Source of the DNA: Adineta vaga | Taxonomy: Eukaryota; Rotifera | DNA length: 64,000 bases | NCBI GenBank assembly: GCA_021613535.1 | Contig: CP075495.1 | Coordinates: 9,114,001-9,178,000, forward strand | Direction: 5' to 3' | In this document: piece after piece, positions 1-15,680 of the stretch | Layout: each line of letters starts with the position of its first letter | Numbering within the stretch: position 1 is the first letter of the stretch | The notes under the pieces: model-generated | Seen by the model: the letters and a program-made list of their open reading frames with translations, nothing else | Told to the model about the DNA's origin: nothing | Database searches by the model: none | Translations under genes and position numbers: made by a program

Positions 1-546
1 AAAAATGTCATATATATTTATGCTCTTCCGATATCAACGATGACGCGATGTAATTGGCGAAACGTGCACATTTTCTCTCTTATAGAAGGAGACATCCCTT
101 TTTTTCTACAGTAAATCTTTCTTATAGATGTGCTGAACTATATACGTACATAGAGAAATAGAGAGGAAATGAGAGAAGATTTACAAGGCATTATCAGAAT
201 AAATGTCACTCTCGAACGAATATCTCTATTACCATCGTGTTTGTAATTATTAGATTAGATTGTTTCTCTTGTGTTATGTTATAATTAGGATAAAGAAGAA
301 ACAATTAATAAAAAAGAAAGCAAATAGAATGATAAAGACGATTTTGTAATAAGAAAAACGTTGGCATTGCTTTGTTAAATTAGCTCAGTAAGAGACGAGA
401 AAAAACGGTTACATATATAAACAATTGTACAACTATCTCATCAAAGTGTCGATTAAATTATTACGTTCAATTTTGATCAAACAGAACATTTCTTTTGTAT
501 ATGCATGAAGAAATTCTAATAGAAAGTATATCTACATTTAACATAC

Positions 547-805
547 CATCTGTACCTCGATGTACAAATAAACGAGGTGGAATGATAAATGAGTATCGAG
601 AGAGTCGTCGAGCAACATTTCCATCAGTTCGTTGATTTGTCTGCATCATGGGCGCAAGATAATCTTCTGCTGACATTGAACCAAATTGTGTTCGATATAC
701 ATCGGGTCGAGTTGATGCTCGTCGAACACCGTATTGTGCCGCGTATGTATAACCAGTCGCTGCTGTACCACCATTATCTGCATCGAGTAATGATGTATCG
801 AGCAT
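547..805 (-). CDS. First coding exon of an unidentified gene that leaves the window on the left
   Basis: An open frame on the minus strand starts at an ATG at 805 and runs about 86 codons to a strong donor (GTATGT, first intron base at 546). The peptide is polar, with an ATGYTYAAQYGVRR stretch and a later MSAEDYLAPMMQ stretch, and no domain I recognise. Beyond the donor the frame continues with a different composition and then stops, as expected for intron. I could not place a following exon in bases 1-540, so the rest probably lies outside the window. A start at an upstream non-ATG codon is open but less likely. Confidence 0.45.
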
Positions 806-1912
806 CTTGTTCAAATATTCAATATTTTTCGATGTTGTTCTTTCTATTTGTGTAGCTTTTACCTAATACAATTCAAGATAATTAACGATACAACTGTACT
901 TAGTACACAGATATTTGACTAGTGAATGCTACCATCACCTACTATCTTATGACCGTTTCAACTATCGATAGTCTATCTATATCTGTATAATAGTTTACGG
1001 TTGATTAGACCGATAAATAGAGTGTTTCGTACTGACTAATATAAGTGACTAGAGAAAGAGAGAAAAAATAGTTTTTAGACAAAGAAAAAGAATAGAAGAA
1101 AACTCTTCACCGGGATAATTTCTGCTCAACAATTTTGTTAATTTTTCTCAATCGTTCTGTCATTATTTTCTTGCCATGCTTTCGACAACGATTACGTGAT
1201 GATTAGCAGTCAACTTCTTATATTTGCCAAAAATTCTCTCATCTGCATCTGTCTTGTGTCGTTCTAGTAGCTATGTAGAGCAAAAAGAAAATAACTTAAT
1301 ATGAATGTAACCATTTTACTGCTATCATCACCCAACCATTCGTTTACAATCGATCTAATCCTTCTTTTATTAAATCAAATATTTCAGTGAAGAAAGAGTG
1401 AGAGCGAGAAGGGAAAAGAAGTGTCTTCTTTTTTTCGCTAAATCTAGTCTGTTGTTAATACTTGAATAGGAGTAACATGTATAATAATTAAGAATTGAAT
1501 TATTTATTCGTTGTCGTCATCGTCTTGATCAACTTCCTCTTCACTATTGATTTCAGTACTTTTGTATGAAAAAACGACATATATTCAACAGCGAAAGAAT
1601 AAAAGAATCTATCAAATAGATTTCTTCTTCTTCTTCTTCTTCTGAAAGTCGACTTAATTGATCAAGTAGATCTATAATTTTCATGGATGAAAATGTATCT
1701 TCAATAATAGTATTACATTCATTCAAAAGTAGACAATAAGAAGAGAAGAAGAAAGTGTGCTCTTCGATGGTAATTAGACGAATAAATTGATGTCTATTTT
1801 GTTTTCATTGACTTCATCATATCAATTAATAAATGTTCAGATCAATTAAACTATCTATCACATCAATTAATCTTAAGAGAAAAAAATTATCAACAGATAT
1901 AAATATATAAAT
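806..1912. other. Gene-free stretch with a (TTC)n tract and a possible acidic C-terminal exon
   Basis: This is AT-rich sequence between two divergent genes. A TTC/GAA trinucleotide tract lies at about 1621-1642. On the minus strand, 1505-1560 reads as a short acidic tail (Glu/Asp-rich, ending in a TAA stop) preceded by a plausible AG acceptor, but no compatible upstream exon was found, so no gene is called. Confidence 0.4.
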
Positions 1913-2350
1913 ATGCAAACTATCACCAGAAATCGACATTCACTAACTGCTATCATGTCAACTATTGTCTTATCTCCAATTGTTTCTTCGAAAAAGCAAA
2001 TTCGACCTTCAACACCTATTCGTCGTCGTTGTCTAGCACCACTTCAATGCAATTCAACGCGTACAATCTATATGCAACAAGTCTTACTCAATCTTATTGA
2101 ATGCCTTAAAGATTCAACAGACTCTTCAACACAATTATTGATACGTTTATATCATCATAAATCTCCTCGATTACATGATCAACCAGAAAAATTACTTTTA
2201 TTTCAACAAGAAATCTATTCTGGTTTACGTCGTCTGCATCCATCTATGATCAATTCATCTTTATTTGATCAAGAAAATCAATTGATTGCAACACCACAAC
2301 CGATCATTGCAAGTCGATCAGCACAAGCTACTGTTCGAAAACTTCACTAA
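1913..2350 (+). CDS. Orphan 145-codon single-exon protein
   Basis: Intact ORF without introns. The product is basic and Ser/Thr-rich. Residues 30-50 hold an arginine cluster (PIRRRCLAP), and the middle (about 55-100) looks helical and leucine-rich. No signal peptide, membrane span or known domain is visible. Translation could also begin at Met15 (MSTIVLSPIVSSKK), which gives a 131-residue product. An AATAAA follows 50 nt after the stop, supporting a real transcript. Codon use and length look genuine, but I do not recognise the family; it may be lineage-specific. Confidence 0.5.
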   Translation: MQTITRNRHSLTAIMSTIVLSPIVSSKKQIRPSTPIRRRCLAPLQCNSTRTIYMQQVLLNLIECLKDSTDSSTQLLIRLYHHKSPRLHDQPEKLLLFQQEIYSGLRRLHPSMINSSLFDQENQLIATPQPIIASRSAQATVRKLH

Positions 2351-2400
2351 TTTTTTTTATTTGATTTTTAATAAGCAATTTGTTATTTTATTTTCATGAT

Positions 2401-2406
2401 AATAAA
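2401..2406 (+). terminator. Candidate polyadenylation signal of the 1913-2350 gene
   Basis: An AATAAA hexamer lies 50 nt after the stop codon in AT-rich sequence. It is the best cleavage/polyadenylation signal for the small upstream gene. Confidence 0.45.
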
Positions 2407-2693
2407 GAAAAATAGAAAAATATCTTCTCTTTCTTTCCATCGTTTTCTTCTTGTAGAAAAGAAACATCGCAGTCATCTTTTGAAGAAAAAAAATTGAAAA
2501 GAAAAACATTCAGCAAGCTTGTTCGATTGCAAAGGATTTTTTTTCTCTGTATACATTTTTGTTATTCACCCTTTAGCAAAGACAAACTAACGTGAATATT
2601 AATTTCTATGGATGCAATACACACAAACATGTTAAATGTCATTCGAATAAGTGAAAAGAAATTGAAATATAAAGAGAAGAAAAAACTCTTACG

Positions 2694-4996
2694 ATGCTGT
2701 CAACAGAAGTAAAAAGAAAAGGAAATTAATTTTTCTTAAGAATTTTAGCTTATTATCTTTTTAGACTTCGAATAATATAACAGATAAACTAACCACGGAA
2801 TTGGCTGATGAGATTGATAATGAAGTAGATGGAGAAGGTAATGAATTACAATTAGTAGATCAAAAGGAAGCAAGAACCAGAACGAAAAAGTCCGGTAGAT
2901 ATCACAAATACAAAAGATATAAATCTACCAACAAGTTTAAAATCTGCTGTTTCCACAATACGAACGGATGGCAAACGTGTACGAATTAATCAACCACGTG
3001 ATTCGTCATCGCATTTAAATAGTGTATCTATTAAACGTGATCCAATTGTCGAATCAATTATTGAATCTCGAAAATGTTCAGTCATTGAAAATACTTATAC
3101 ACGTTTAGCACAATTGACTCGACCTACACAACGTTCGACTTTATTTGATATACGTCCTCCAACAACAGAATCCGAGACAAAACGCAAAGAAAGAGCACCG
3201 AGTTCGCATAGTGAAAAAAAAGAAAATTTACCGACCACAATTGAATATAGTCTTGATGGATGGGATGAAGGATTGAATGAGGAAATCGAAAGAGGTATTT
3301 GAGATATGATTGAAAGAATGCGAAGAATTATATTGAATTGTTCTCATCAATAGATAATATTAATCCAGCAGATAAAAGTTGTGTACAATTATATGAAGAA
3401 AAATGTAAACAAATGAATCTTTGTCCATGTACGATTATTTTAAGAACTTTAAATACAACCACAATCAATCTAACAAATTATGGACTTGGTCCAAGAGGAT
3501 GTGCAGCTTTAGTAGTTGGCCTCATTGTGAGTTTTTATATTCTGAATTAGTAGACTCGTTGATTTTTATCATGTTTATTTAGCGTAATACAACTGTTCTT
3601 TCACTAAATTTGTCTGGGAATAATATTGGTAATGCTGGAATGACACATCTTTATCAAATTATTACTGAAAATGCGTTTATTGAGGAATATGTATGTCGAA
3701 ATTTATAAATCATTCATTGATTTTCTTTTGTTTAGGATCTTTCATTTAATAATCTTGGTACAAAAGGTAATGAGAAGTTAGTCAAAGCGATTGCTAATTG
3801 TAATCAATTAAAAACATTAAATGTGGCAGGTTTGAAATATAAATTATTATAATTTTGTGTGAAATAAAATTGACTTTGATACGTAGGCAATGAATTTACA
3901 CATACAGTTCTTCAACTTTTACTTGAGAAGTTAGAAGTACGCATCGTTTATGTGTGTTTTTTTTTCTGCAAACAATTGAAAGATTTCTATGTAGGATCAT
4001 TCGCATCTGAAAAATCTTAATATTAGTCACAATGAATTAGATGAAGAAGGTGGCGAATTTCTTGCTGGTTGGATTGGTAAAATTTTATTTCCTAATAAAA
4101 CTAAACTAAATTTTTATTTCAATATTTTAGCTGAAAATCATAGTCTAGTGAATTTTGATGCTAGTTGGTGTAGTATTCGTTTGAAAGGTGCTGTAGCAAC
4201 GGCAAAAGCAATTGGTGAAAATAATCGATTAGAAACTCTTGATCTATCATATAATAGTTTTACAAATCAAACAATTCCATTTATTACAAATTCACTTACA
4301 TCAAATTCTGCTCTATTAGAATTGAATTTACGTGGAAGTCATTTTATAAGTAGATTTGAAGGCGAGGTGAAAATCAAACCAGATTGTTTAATCAATGGTA
4401 AAGAATGTCAAATCTATGATATGTTTGTAGCTGCAGCAACTAATCAATCATTAAAAATATTGCAAGTAATATGATTTCGGCAAGAAGAAATGTTTTCATT
4501 TTAACTGGTTTTCTTTCTCTTTCAGTTAGGAGAAAATCATATTGATGAACGTTGTTTGATGATTATGTTGCAATCACTAGCAGAAGTAGAAGATATTAGT
4601 TTGGAAGAATTAGATTTAACCGTATGTCTTTCAATGTTTGTTTATGAAAATGTTGTCGTCTTACTTTTTCTATAGGGTATTATAACAAATAGTAGTTTGA
4701 TAACAAAAGGTCATGAATTATTTGCAAATCATCCTAAATTGAATGTTTATGTTGGACCAGTGAAACAGATGATAGAATCTTTTGCAAATAATCTCGTCGG
4801 CTTGATACATGCATATTGTCAAGAAAATGAAATAAGTTTATCGGACATATTCAATCTAAATGAAGGAGCAGCGACGACAATAACGACCATTACTTACGAA
4901 CATTTTCTTGAAACATTACGCAAAGCAAAGATTCCATTTCCGAAAGCACTCATTAATGATATCATGAAACATTTGGTGAATTATATCTATGCATAA
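2694..4996 (+). CDS. Leucine-rich-repeat protein, LRRC74A-like
   Basis: Eleven exons join in phase: 2694-2708, 2765-2837, 2899-3294, 3354-3526, 3583-3690, 3736-3829, 3887-3936, 3995-4076, 4131-4465, 4526-4621 and 4676-4996. They give about 580 residues. An acidic/basic N-terminal region of about 185 residues precedes a block with YGLGPRG and successive ribonuclease-inhibitor-type repeats such as LSLNLSGNNIGNAG and LETLDLSYNSF. The C-terminal 90 residues resemble the degenerate EF-hand-like tail of LRRC74A. Repeats of this type form a curved protein-binding solenoid; the partner is unknown. The second intron (2838-2898) is purine-rich and has no pyrimidine tract. Reading through it shifts the frame, so either it is a real weak intron or there is an indel. 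The start ATG at 2694 rests on a 5-codon first exon and is the weakest point. Confidence 0.82.
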
Positions 4997-6978
4997 CATG
5001 GAAATTTCATCTCATTTTTTTCTTTTTCTCTTTTAGGGACAGACTTGTGAACACGGCTCTATTTCTATCAAGTACAAACAAGAAAATCTTTCTATTCTTT
5101 GATAGTTATTCTTTCTCTTCTAGATCACTTCAATCTTAATTACAGTGAAAACTGTTGCAAATTCATTTTCTTTTTTTATTATTTTGGTACTTTATTCACA
5201 TGCATATATATATATATCTGTGTGTGAATGCTGAAAATATCTTCTATTAATTAATGTTTTATGCTGACGTATGTAGCGATATGTTTACCTCATCCAAGCA
5301 ATTAGTTCGCTTAATCAACATATTTGCCGACATCAACAGCCAATACAGCTGTCGATTCTTTTTCACTGGTTTTCTAATTACAGACTTATTTTGGTCATTG
5401 CATAATCAACATCATTCTCTCTTTCTCCCTTTACCATTCTTTTGATTTGTTTTATACAGCATACCTTCATTTGTCATGCATTTTTGTTGCTTTTCGCATA
5501 TATATTTATTATAAACATATGTGTATGATTTAGATGACGGTTTTACTTTTTAACAACTTAATTAATATTTACTGACGTATTGCTGATAGAAATCAATAAA
5601 ACTGATAAGGTTTTAGATTGTCATTTATGATGAGCACGCATGCGATTGATAAGATTTATCGTCGGCACATCTATATTGAAGTTTTAATGAAAAGTATACG
5701 TATATTCGAATAACAGTAAGAAATGAAAGTATTTAACTTTTTCTTCTCGATGACGTTTACATCGCATATGAGTTAAGTATCGAGTGGTATGCGTGAAAAT
5801 CAGCTATACTGTCTACAGATATTTTATAGACATACATATGTATATATATATATACAGAGAAAGAGAGTCTATATTTTAGTGTATGAAATAATTGCTAGAA
5901 GGGAAAATATCAGCGGTAACCATTTATGTAAGTTTTTAAGTTTATTTCTTTTTTTTTTCATTTCATGAAATATACTCAGAGAGTATTTTTAGTTTGAAAA
6001 AAATCTTAAAATAGTTTGTGAAGTTTTATGTATTTGTTGTGGGAGTTCTAGTCATGAAACCAAATAGAATGCAATTTATTTTTGAAGAGAATACGAAATA
6101 GATTCTTTCGTTTCACATTGTATATAAAATGAAATGCGTCATATAATATTTATATTTCTTAAAGAATGTTTTTTGCGCGTCATTATATTATAAAAAGATC
6201 TTGTCGTTGTTTTTCTTTCTCATTCTCTTTCGCTGTTGTTTCTTCGCGAACGAAATACGTTGTTTGATAACAGTCATAGTGAGTAAAATGACGAATACGA
6301 TCCCTCTTAATCGTTTCTTCTTTTTCTTCCTCTTCTTACACGATTTCGCATACTTATTCGGTGCACATCGAATATATATATGAATGTCTGCTATTACATA
6401 TTCTTAGCATCAAATCTATCGAATTTTTCTTTGTTGACGTTTATATGTAAAGTGGTAATAGTAAGTGAGCGTAGTTTGTCGTTTTGAAACATAAATATAC
6501 ATAAAATATACAAGAAAAAGAAAAGAACAAAAGACATAATGGCGGCTAAAGTTGAAAGGGGCAAAATTCATTTTTCGTGGTTAAAATAGTTTATTCTCCT
6601 ATTTTTGAAAAAACAAATTCGCCTTGATTTCTCATATCTCATTTTATCAGTAGAAAGGGTGCGTAATAGTTTCTTTTTCATTTCTAATGAAATTGTTTTC
6701 TCGATTATAAAAGTGAAAGAACGAACGAACGAACGAACGATAGACATGACCATCTAGCCTCAGGCATAGTAAAATATGTAAGGAATGAGAATTATTTCAA
6801 TGATGTAGATACAATCTGTGCATATTCTCACCATATGTTCGTTTTTCACATCTTCTGTTCTTTTTCCTTAATAAAAATGAACAAATCAAAAAGACATCAT
6901 ATACGTACGAATATTTCATTGCATTGCATCTCTTTGCTTTCTTTTTCAATTCTAGAAATTTTATAAACAGACGTAAAC
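4997..6978. other. Intergenic region of about 2 kb between LRRC74A-like and VGLL4-like genes
   Basis: AT-rich DNA with short (TA)n and poly-T runs. No ORF has convincing coding character, and I recognise no RNA gene. It presumably holds the 3' UTR of the LRR gene and the promoter and 5' UTR of the VGLL4-like gene. Confidence 0.5.
6717..6739. repeat. (GAAC)n tetranucleotide microsatellite
   Basis: Five to six uninterrupted GAAC/CGAA units lie upstream of the VGLL4-like start. Confidence 0.8.
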
Positions 6979-7992
6979 ATGAACGGAAATCATCATTATC
7001 ATCATGGTAACAATTCAATGTGCAATCAGAATCAGATACCAAAAAATCTCCCATTGAAAAAACGTCGAGCGTATCTTGTGGATTCATCAGCAATCAATAC
7101 AAATAATGAACGAGATGAAAACTATGCCAATTATTCCTCAGGAACAATGAGACAGTATGTATTTTGATTTTCTATTTTTAACACTGTCATTAAGAAAGAT
7201 ATTTTCGTATCACATTATATTGTATATGATTTCTCATTAGGAAGTAAATTACTGTATAAAAATAAAAATATTTTCTTTTTGAAGATCTTATCCAACAGAA
7301 GATTCTCTTCAAATTCATCTACCACCAATTGTTATTCCAACGCCACCATCTTCTCCTCATATTGAATTATTACGACAGCATTATGCACATTTATTGGGAA
7401 ATTCAACGAACACTTCACATCAACATTTATTTCCACCACCAACTACATATGAATGTCTTCTGGCACAAAAACTACTTGCACAACAATTTCTTAATGATTA
7501 TCGAGCATCTATGGGACAACAACAACAACAACAACAACAATACGGTTATACGGTTGTTGAAGGTAGGTCAACAAATTTTTTTATCAGCTGACTAATTATT
7601 TACATTGTATTTATATTCATATAGATAAACAAAGAGAAGCGGATGTAACAATTGATGAACATTTTCGAAAATCTCTCGGTCATAATTATGATAAACTGAA
7701 TGGTGGATTTTTAACACCTGATACATCGTCATCAAATAGTTCACCAGTTGAGCGAACGCCAAGTATGAACGAAATCAGCTGATTTCTTTATTTTTTTAAA
7801 TCTTTTTTCTTGATTATTCTTTATAGTTGATTCAATCGAAGAACATTTTGCTCGATCACTCGGTAAATTTTGGCCGTTACAAATTTCGTCACTGAAGATC
7901 ATAACACATCAGGAACTGAATCTGTTGTTGATGATCATTTTGCTAAAGCTCTCGGGGCAACGACATGGGAAAAACTGAAAGAAAAATCATGA
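6979..7992 (+). CDS. VGLL4: VGLL4-like TEAD cofactor with TDU motifs, apparent 1-nt frame break
   Basis: Exons 6979-7154, 7285-7562, 7625-7762 and 7827-7992. The first two exons give a His/Asn-rich, Pro-rich leader with a PIVIPTPPSSP stretch and a polyglutamine run. Exon 3 carries a TDU-type motif (IDEHFRKSLGHNY, about residues 161-173). Exon 4 carries a second (IEEHFARSLGK, about 201-211) and, in another frame, a third (VDDHFAKALGATTW) before a TGA at 7990. VGLL4 uses paired TDU motifs to bind TEAD factors in the nucleus and compete with Yorkie/YAP; that role is family knowledge. The frame breaks between motifs 2 and 3, next to AAATTTT at about 7865-7871. One missing T would restore it. The alternative, a 35-nt intron (7864-7898), also restores frame but deletes the conserved end of motif 2. 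Confidence 0.8.
7516..7540 (+). repeat. (CAA)8 tract coding polyglutamine
   Basis: A perfect CAA run inside exon 2 of the VGLL4-like gene encodes eight glutamines. It is likely length-variable. Confidence 0.85.
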
Positions 7993-8265
7993 AAATTTTA
8001 TACGTATGTGCGTGTGTATATGTATTGATCTCTAGTGGCATTTGTTTGTTTGTTTGTTCATTACTCTATCTCTCTTCTTTCTCTTTATATCTGATGACAC
8101 CCGGTGTCAGTGTATACATGACGAATAGAGTTTTTTTTGTTTCTCTATTTTATAAACTTAAAAGTTAATAAATAGATGAATAAGTTCGATTGATATTTTC
8201 AAAATTGAAAGTACAATACTGTGATTGTTGTTGATTATTTGGTTTTGTTTTGCTTTGATGTTTAG

Positions 8266-8363
8266 TTGATCGTTTAGTAGAAAACTTATTTGTGTATGAT
8301 GCATTAGAAAAATATGGATTTATCATTACACCAGGAGATGGTCGACCACGAAAATCTGGTTGA
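8266..8363 (+). other. Candidate alternative 3' exon downstream of the VGLL4-like gene
   Basis: A pyrimidine-rich tract and TTTAG acceptor precede an open frame of about 32 codons ending in TGA. It begins with the same TTGAT as the called last exon, and its phase is compatible with the donor at 7763. The peptide contains NLFVYDALEKYG and is not a clear TDU motif. It could be an alternative terminal exon, a separate exon or chance. An overlapping ORF (8314-8538) ends in a hydrophobic segment and is equally unproven. Confidence 0.22.
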
Positions 8364-8613
8364 TAAAGAGAAGATTGACATAGATGATCACACTTGCCAA
8401 AGTTTATATGACATCGATGATGAGCTGCATATGAAAAGAAAAAAAGCCGAATTTATGTTTAAGATCAAAAAACATTTTTCTTCCATGAAAACACTTTCCT
8501 TAACGATTCTTTTTGTTCTTATCATATCGTTAAGCTAAATATTTATGTACTGTTTGATACCTGTTTTGATCTCTTATCAAATTGGTTTTAACATTCTGTA
8601 ACTGAGTGCATTT

Positions 8614-10871
8614 TCAATAGCAGGTAATGAGAAAATATAGGAAAAATTTACTCACTATACTGACTCAGGCAAATTGAGTATGAAAAAATGACAAAATATT
8701 TATTGATTTCATGACCAACAAATACTTACTATTGTCAGAATTGTTTCTGATATCTGATATAAAACTACCATCGCTATTAGGTGGAAGAGCGACTCCATTA
8801 TACATCATCGTCTTAATAGGCGGAGAAAGTATAGCTAAAAAATATACTGATTCAATCACTTAAGTGAGAGAAAAAAGGTAGATACGTTGGATAGGTGGTG
8901 CAATAGGTTTTGATGGCGGACAAACATTAGAAATGAACGGTATTGGATGTTGTGGTACAAAAAGTGGATGACTTTTCGTCGAAGTTGGCTGATTGTATAG
9001 AGGTATCCTAGGCATTGGTGATTCAATATGTGCTCTTATAAAACCTAGCAAATATACAAAACATTATATGATTATAATAGACTTGAAGAGAATGCAAAAC
9101 ATTCTTTTAACCTTTGGCGACAATTTCGAAATTGTTCGACATCGATTCATTCTGTGGTTGTTGAAAGTTGCTATAAAATCTATTTGATTATGCTTAGAAA
9201 AAGTAATTTAGAAAAAATGACAAACGGATAATTTTGAGTGGAGTTTGGTTGTTTTTGAGTTAATCCATTGATATTTAATGTTATTAAAATTTCATCACTA
9301 TCTCGTGCCTAGTATGAGTTTTATTTGTATTTATATTTTGAATACTTATGAATATATAATATTTACCATTTCTGACAATGCTTGTAATTGATGTTGAACT
9401 GAAGAGATAGATGTCAATGGTAAAGAGGGCTGTGAAACGGGAATATGAATTGGATCAGCTACGAGGAACTCTTTTGTAGATAATCCACTTGAATTTGGTA
9501 TAGGTATAGAAACTGATGAATGTCCAATTGTATCTGTCGGAGATTTAGAGTTATGATGATACGTATGTAGTGGATTAGTTGACATTCGTGGATCTGTACC
9601 AGTTTCTGAATCAGTTGTTATTTCTTCAATCTTTTTCGATTTCTCTTTATTTTTCTTTCGCTTCTTCATAATTATTTCACTATCTGTTGAATTATTTGTG
9701 TCTTTTTTCTTATGATATACAATATTACATTCAAACAAAGAATAAATGATAAAAAGAAATCATTCATAGACTTACATGATATTTTTTTACTTATAAAATA
9801 GCAAATAAATTAATGTAGATCAATCATAAATAATTAACTTACATTCATTGTTTTCTTTTTCCTCAGCTGTATCTTTTCTATAAGAAAACGAAAACTTTTT
9901 TTTGAAAATGTCATTTTAATCTTATTCTCTGAATTTATTAACTTCTTCTTTTTCTCTTTATTATTTGATAATTGAAGATTTGAATTGCATGTTGGCGATA
10001 AATGAAAATGATTATTATTCATAGGTGAAGACAAATACTGTTTTTTATATTGCACAATATCTATCTTTTGAACTAATTCATGAAGTGAATCAATTGATGT
10101 CTCATGATTTCCATTTTGTAAATAATTTTGACAAAAATGTTTTACATCTGCTAAAGAATGATCTTTATTAGATCTCACTTTCGATCGAGAAAATAAACAA
10201 TCTGAATTATTTGTTGATTGACATGTATTTATTTTCGAGATATGATCTTTTGTTGATAATAATACAACATTATCATCACTTTTACAATGCATGTTGATAG
10301 ACGACGTTTTTGATATGATAGAATACTGTTGAAGATCATTAAATAACCAATTGGAAGTCTAATTGACAAAAAGAAAAAGAAGAAAACTTTTTCTCTTGAG
10401 AAAAAGATGTTACATGACAAAAGGATAAGAGACTGTTTTTCTAGAATATAAGATAAAAAACATTGCCTATGATAACATCATGACAGAACAAGAAGAATAA
10501 ATAAAAACATATAATGATTATCATCATAACCTATTTTTTGTACTTAATAAGTTCAATAAACAAGATCTTTTTTGTCAAGGAATTTTGTTGAGAAATGTTC
10601 TACGATGTGCATTCTTATGTGATAGATAAATAAAACCAATTTTCATTGTTTATTTGCTTTAAAGGCATAAATCAATATCATTTGTTCTCATTAACAACCA
10701 CATGATTTCTATACATTATTCTAACCCTCTAACAAATCTCTTTTGTTTATATCCTTGAGACAATTGTTTATTGTAGTTTAACATAAAATGAATTGACATC
10801 TTGTATTATTCTGCACGTACCTTTTCTGTCGTAGATCGTTTAGTTAATGCAGAATTTGATTGTGTTTTCAT
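8614..10871 (-). CDS. Unidentified low-complexity Ser/Asn/Pro-rich protein
   Basis: Minus-strand exons joined in phase: 10871-10821, 10358-9843, 9708-9367, 9151-9112, 9044-8886 and 8834-8730. A short terminal exon ends near 8614, with its acceptor unresolved (candidates at about 8670, 8660 and 8610). The product is about 400-430 residues. The first exon encodes MKTQSNSALTKRSTTEK. The middle has lysine runs (KKRKKNKEKSKK, possible nuclear localisation), and the rest is rich in Ser, Pro and Asn with a VQHQLQALSEM helix-like stretch. No membrane segment, signal peptide or known domain is seen. The first intron is long (461 nt). An optional 65-nt intron may lie inside exon 2 near 9880-9950. I do not recognise the family. 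Exon structure is good; product identity is unknown. Confidence 0.55.
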
Positions 10872-11886
10872 TCTTGGTATCTGTATTGAACTGATCAATT
10901 GAGTGAACTATCTCCAGATATCTGATGAATCCATTTATAAACATGCAAAAGATCAATAATTGATCGTAAGAATAGAATAGAAACAAATTGGTTTATTGCG
11001 CATAAAAACTAAGTGATATATTTTCGTTTTTGGATGTCATTTTTATTTTTATTTATTTATTGATAATGAGATCTTCAGAAGACAAAGCAGGAAGAAAAAA
11101 AAAGAATGAACGAAAAAAAATGAGAGCAATCTCGAGCGCAAAAACTGACTTTAAATGTACGTGATATATATTTATATACATATATGGATGTATATACGTT
11201 TTAGAAATCGATCGCTATTTCTTTTATTTTCCTCAACAATCACATCGAGTGTGCAGAAGAAAGAAAAAGAATTATTTAATATGTGTAAAGAATAGAGATT
11301 AGAACAAAGGGATAAATATAGAAGGAGAACATACTATCGTAAGGGAAAAAACACAACAGACAAATAATGAGAAAGAAAAGAAAGATACATGTGCATGTAT
11401 ATAGATAAATGAAGACGATTTATTGACGTAGGTGAGAAAACAAAAATACCTATTTATGCTGTCTTATTTAAAAAGGAAGAAGAAGAAGAAGATGATGATG
11501 ATGACGATGATGATAATGATGAAAATGTACAATGCTCATGCTAGTAAATCTCGCTGTTTTGTAATTTAGTTTTGTGCTCTTCTATGTTTTCTGGGAATGA
11601 TTCTTGACAAACACTGTTTTACAAAAAACACGCACACATACGAATAGAAAAAAGAAAGAGAAAAGTCATGGCTGCTAGACTAATGAATAGGAACTAGAGA
11701 GCTTATACTTGTGTGTATCACAGTCAGACGCTTCTTCATTTCGGCGTCTAGTTATTTATGTGTTCAGGCGTCTGAACAGGTTTAGTTGTGATAACACATA
11801 ATATAGAAACACACACATATGAATTATAAATTACAAAAAGAAGAAACATAGGCATACACACATACAAAGCCACTCTATTTTATCAA
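10872..11886. other. Intergenic region and SRPK 3' flank
   Basis: AT-rich sequence with no convincing ORF. It holds the probable promoter of the 8.6-10.9 kb gene, the 3' UTR of SRPK and a GAA/GAT compound microsatellite at 11476-11523. Confidence 0.5.
11476..11523. repeat. Compound (GAA)n(GAT)n microsatellite
   Basis: GAA units pass into GAT/GAC units, in the 3' flank of SRPK. Confidence 0.8.
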
Positions 11887-15387
<3,501 letters not shown>

Positions 15388-15680
15388 GTCAATCCTTCAT
15401 ATTAACACGTCCACGGTCACTATTTTAACAAATGTCCTTCGTTGTATATTCTCCCTCACTTATATGATTTTTCTCTTTTCTTTTACTTGCGCATCATCGT
15501 CATCCTCAATCATGCATGTCAAGACATGTCTATAAAAAGCATATATATCTATCTGCCTATTTGACAATGATGATCACGACACATGCATGTTTTTTTTTTT
15601 CATTATATATCTAATCAATAAAAAGAAAATGTTCATCAATTGATGAACACCTTTTTTTTCCTTGCATACATAATTGCTAC

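Noticed and set aside
1505-1800. Minus-strand acidic tail (Asp/Glu-rich, stop at about 1503) and an upstream Glu-rich open stretch that together suggest a small gene
   Set aside because: No donor/acceptor pair joins them in frame, no start codon fits, and the poly-Glu part is a GAA microsatellite.
8314-8538. Plus ORF of 74 codons ending in a hydrophobic tail, like a tail-anchored protein
   Set aside because: It overlaps another candidate exon in a different frame, has no splice or transcript support, and AT-rich DNA yields such hydrophobic tails by chance.
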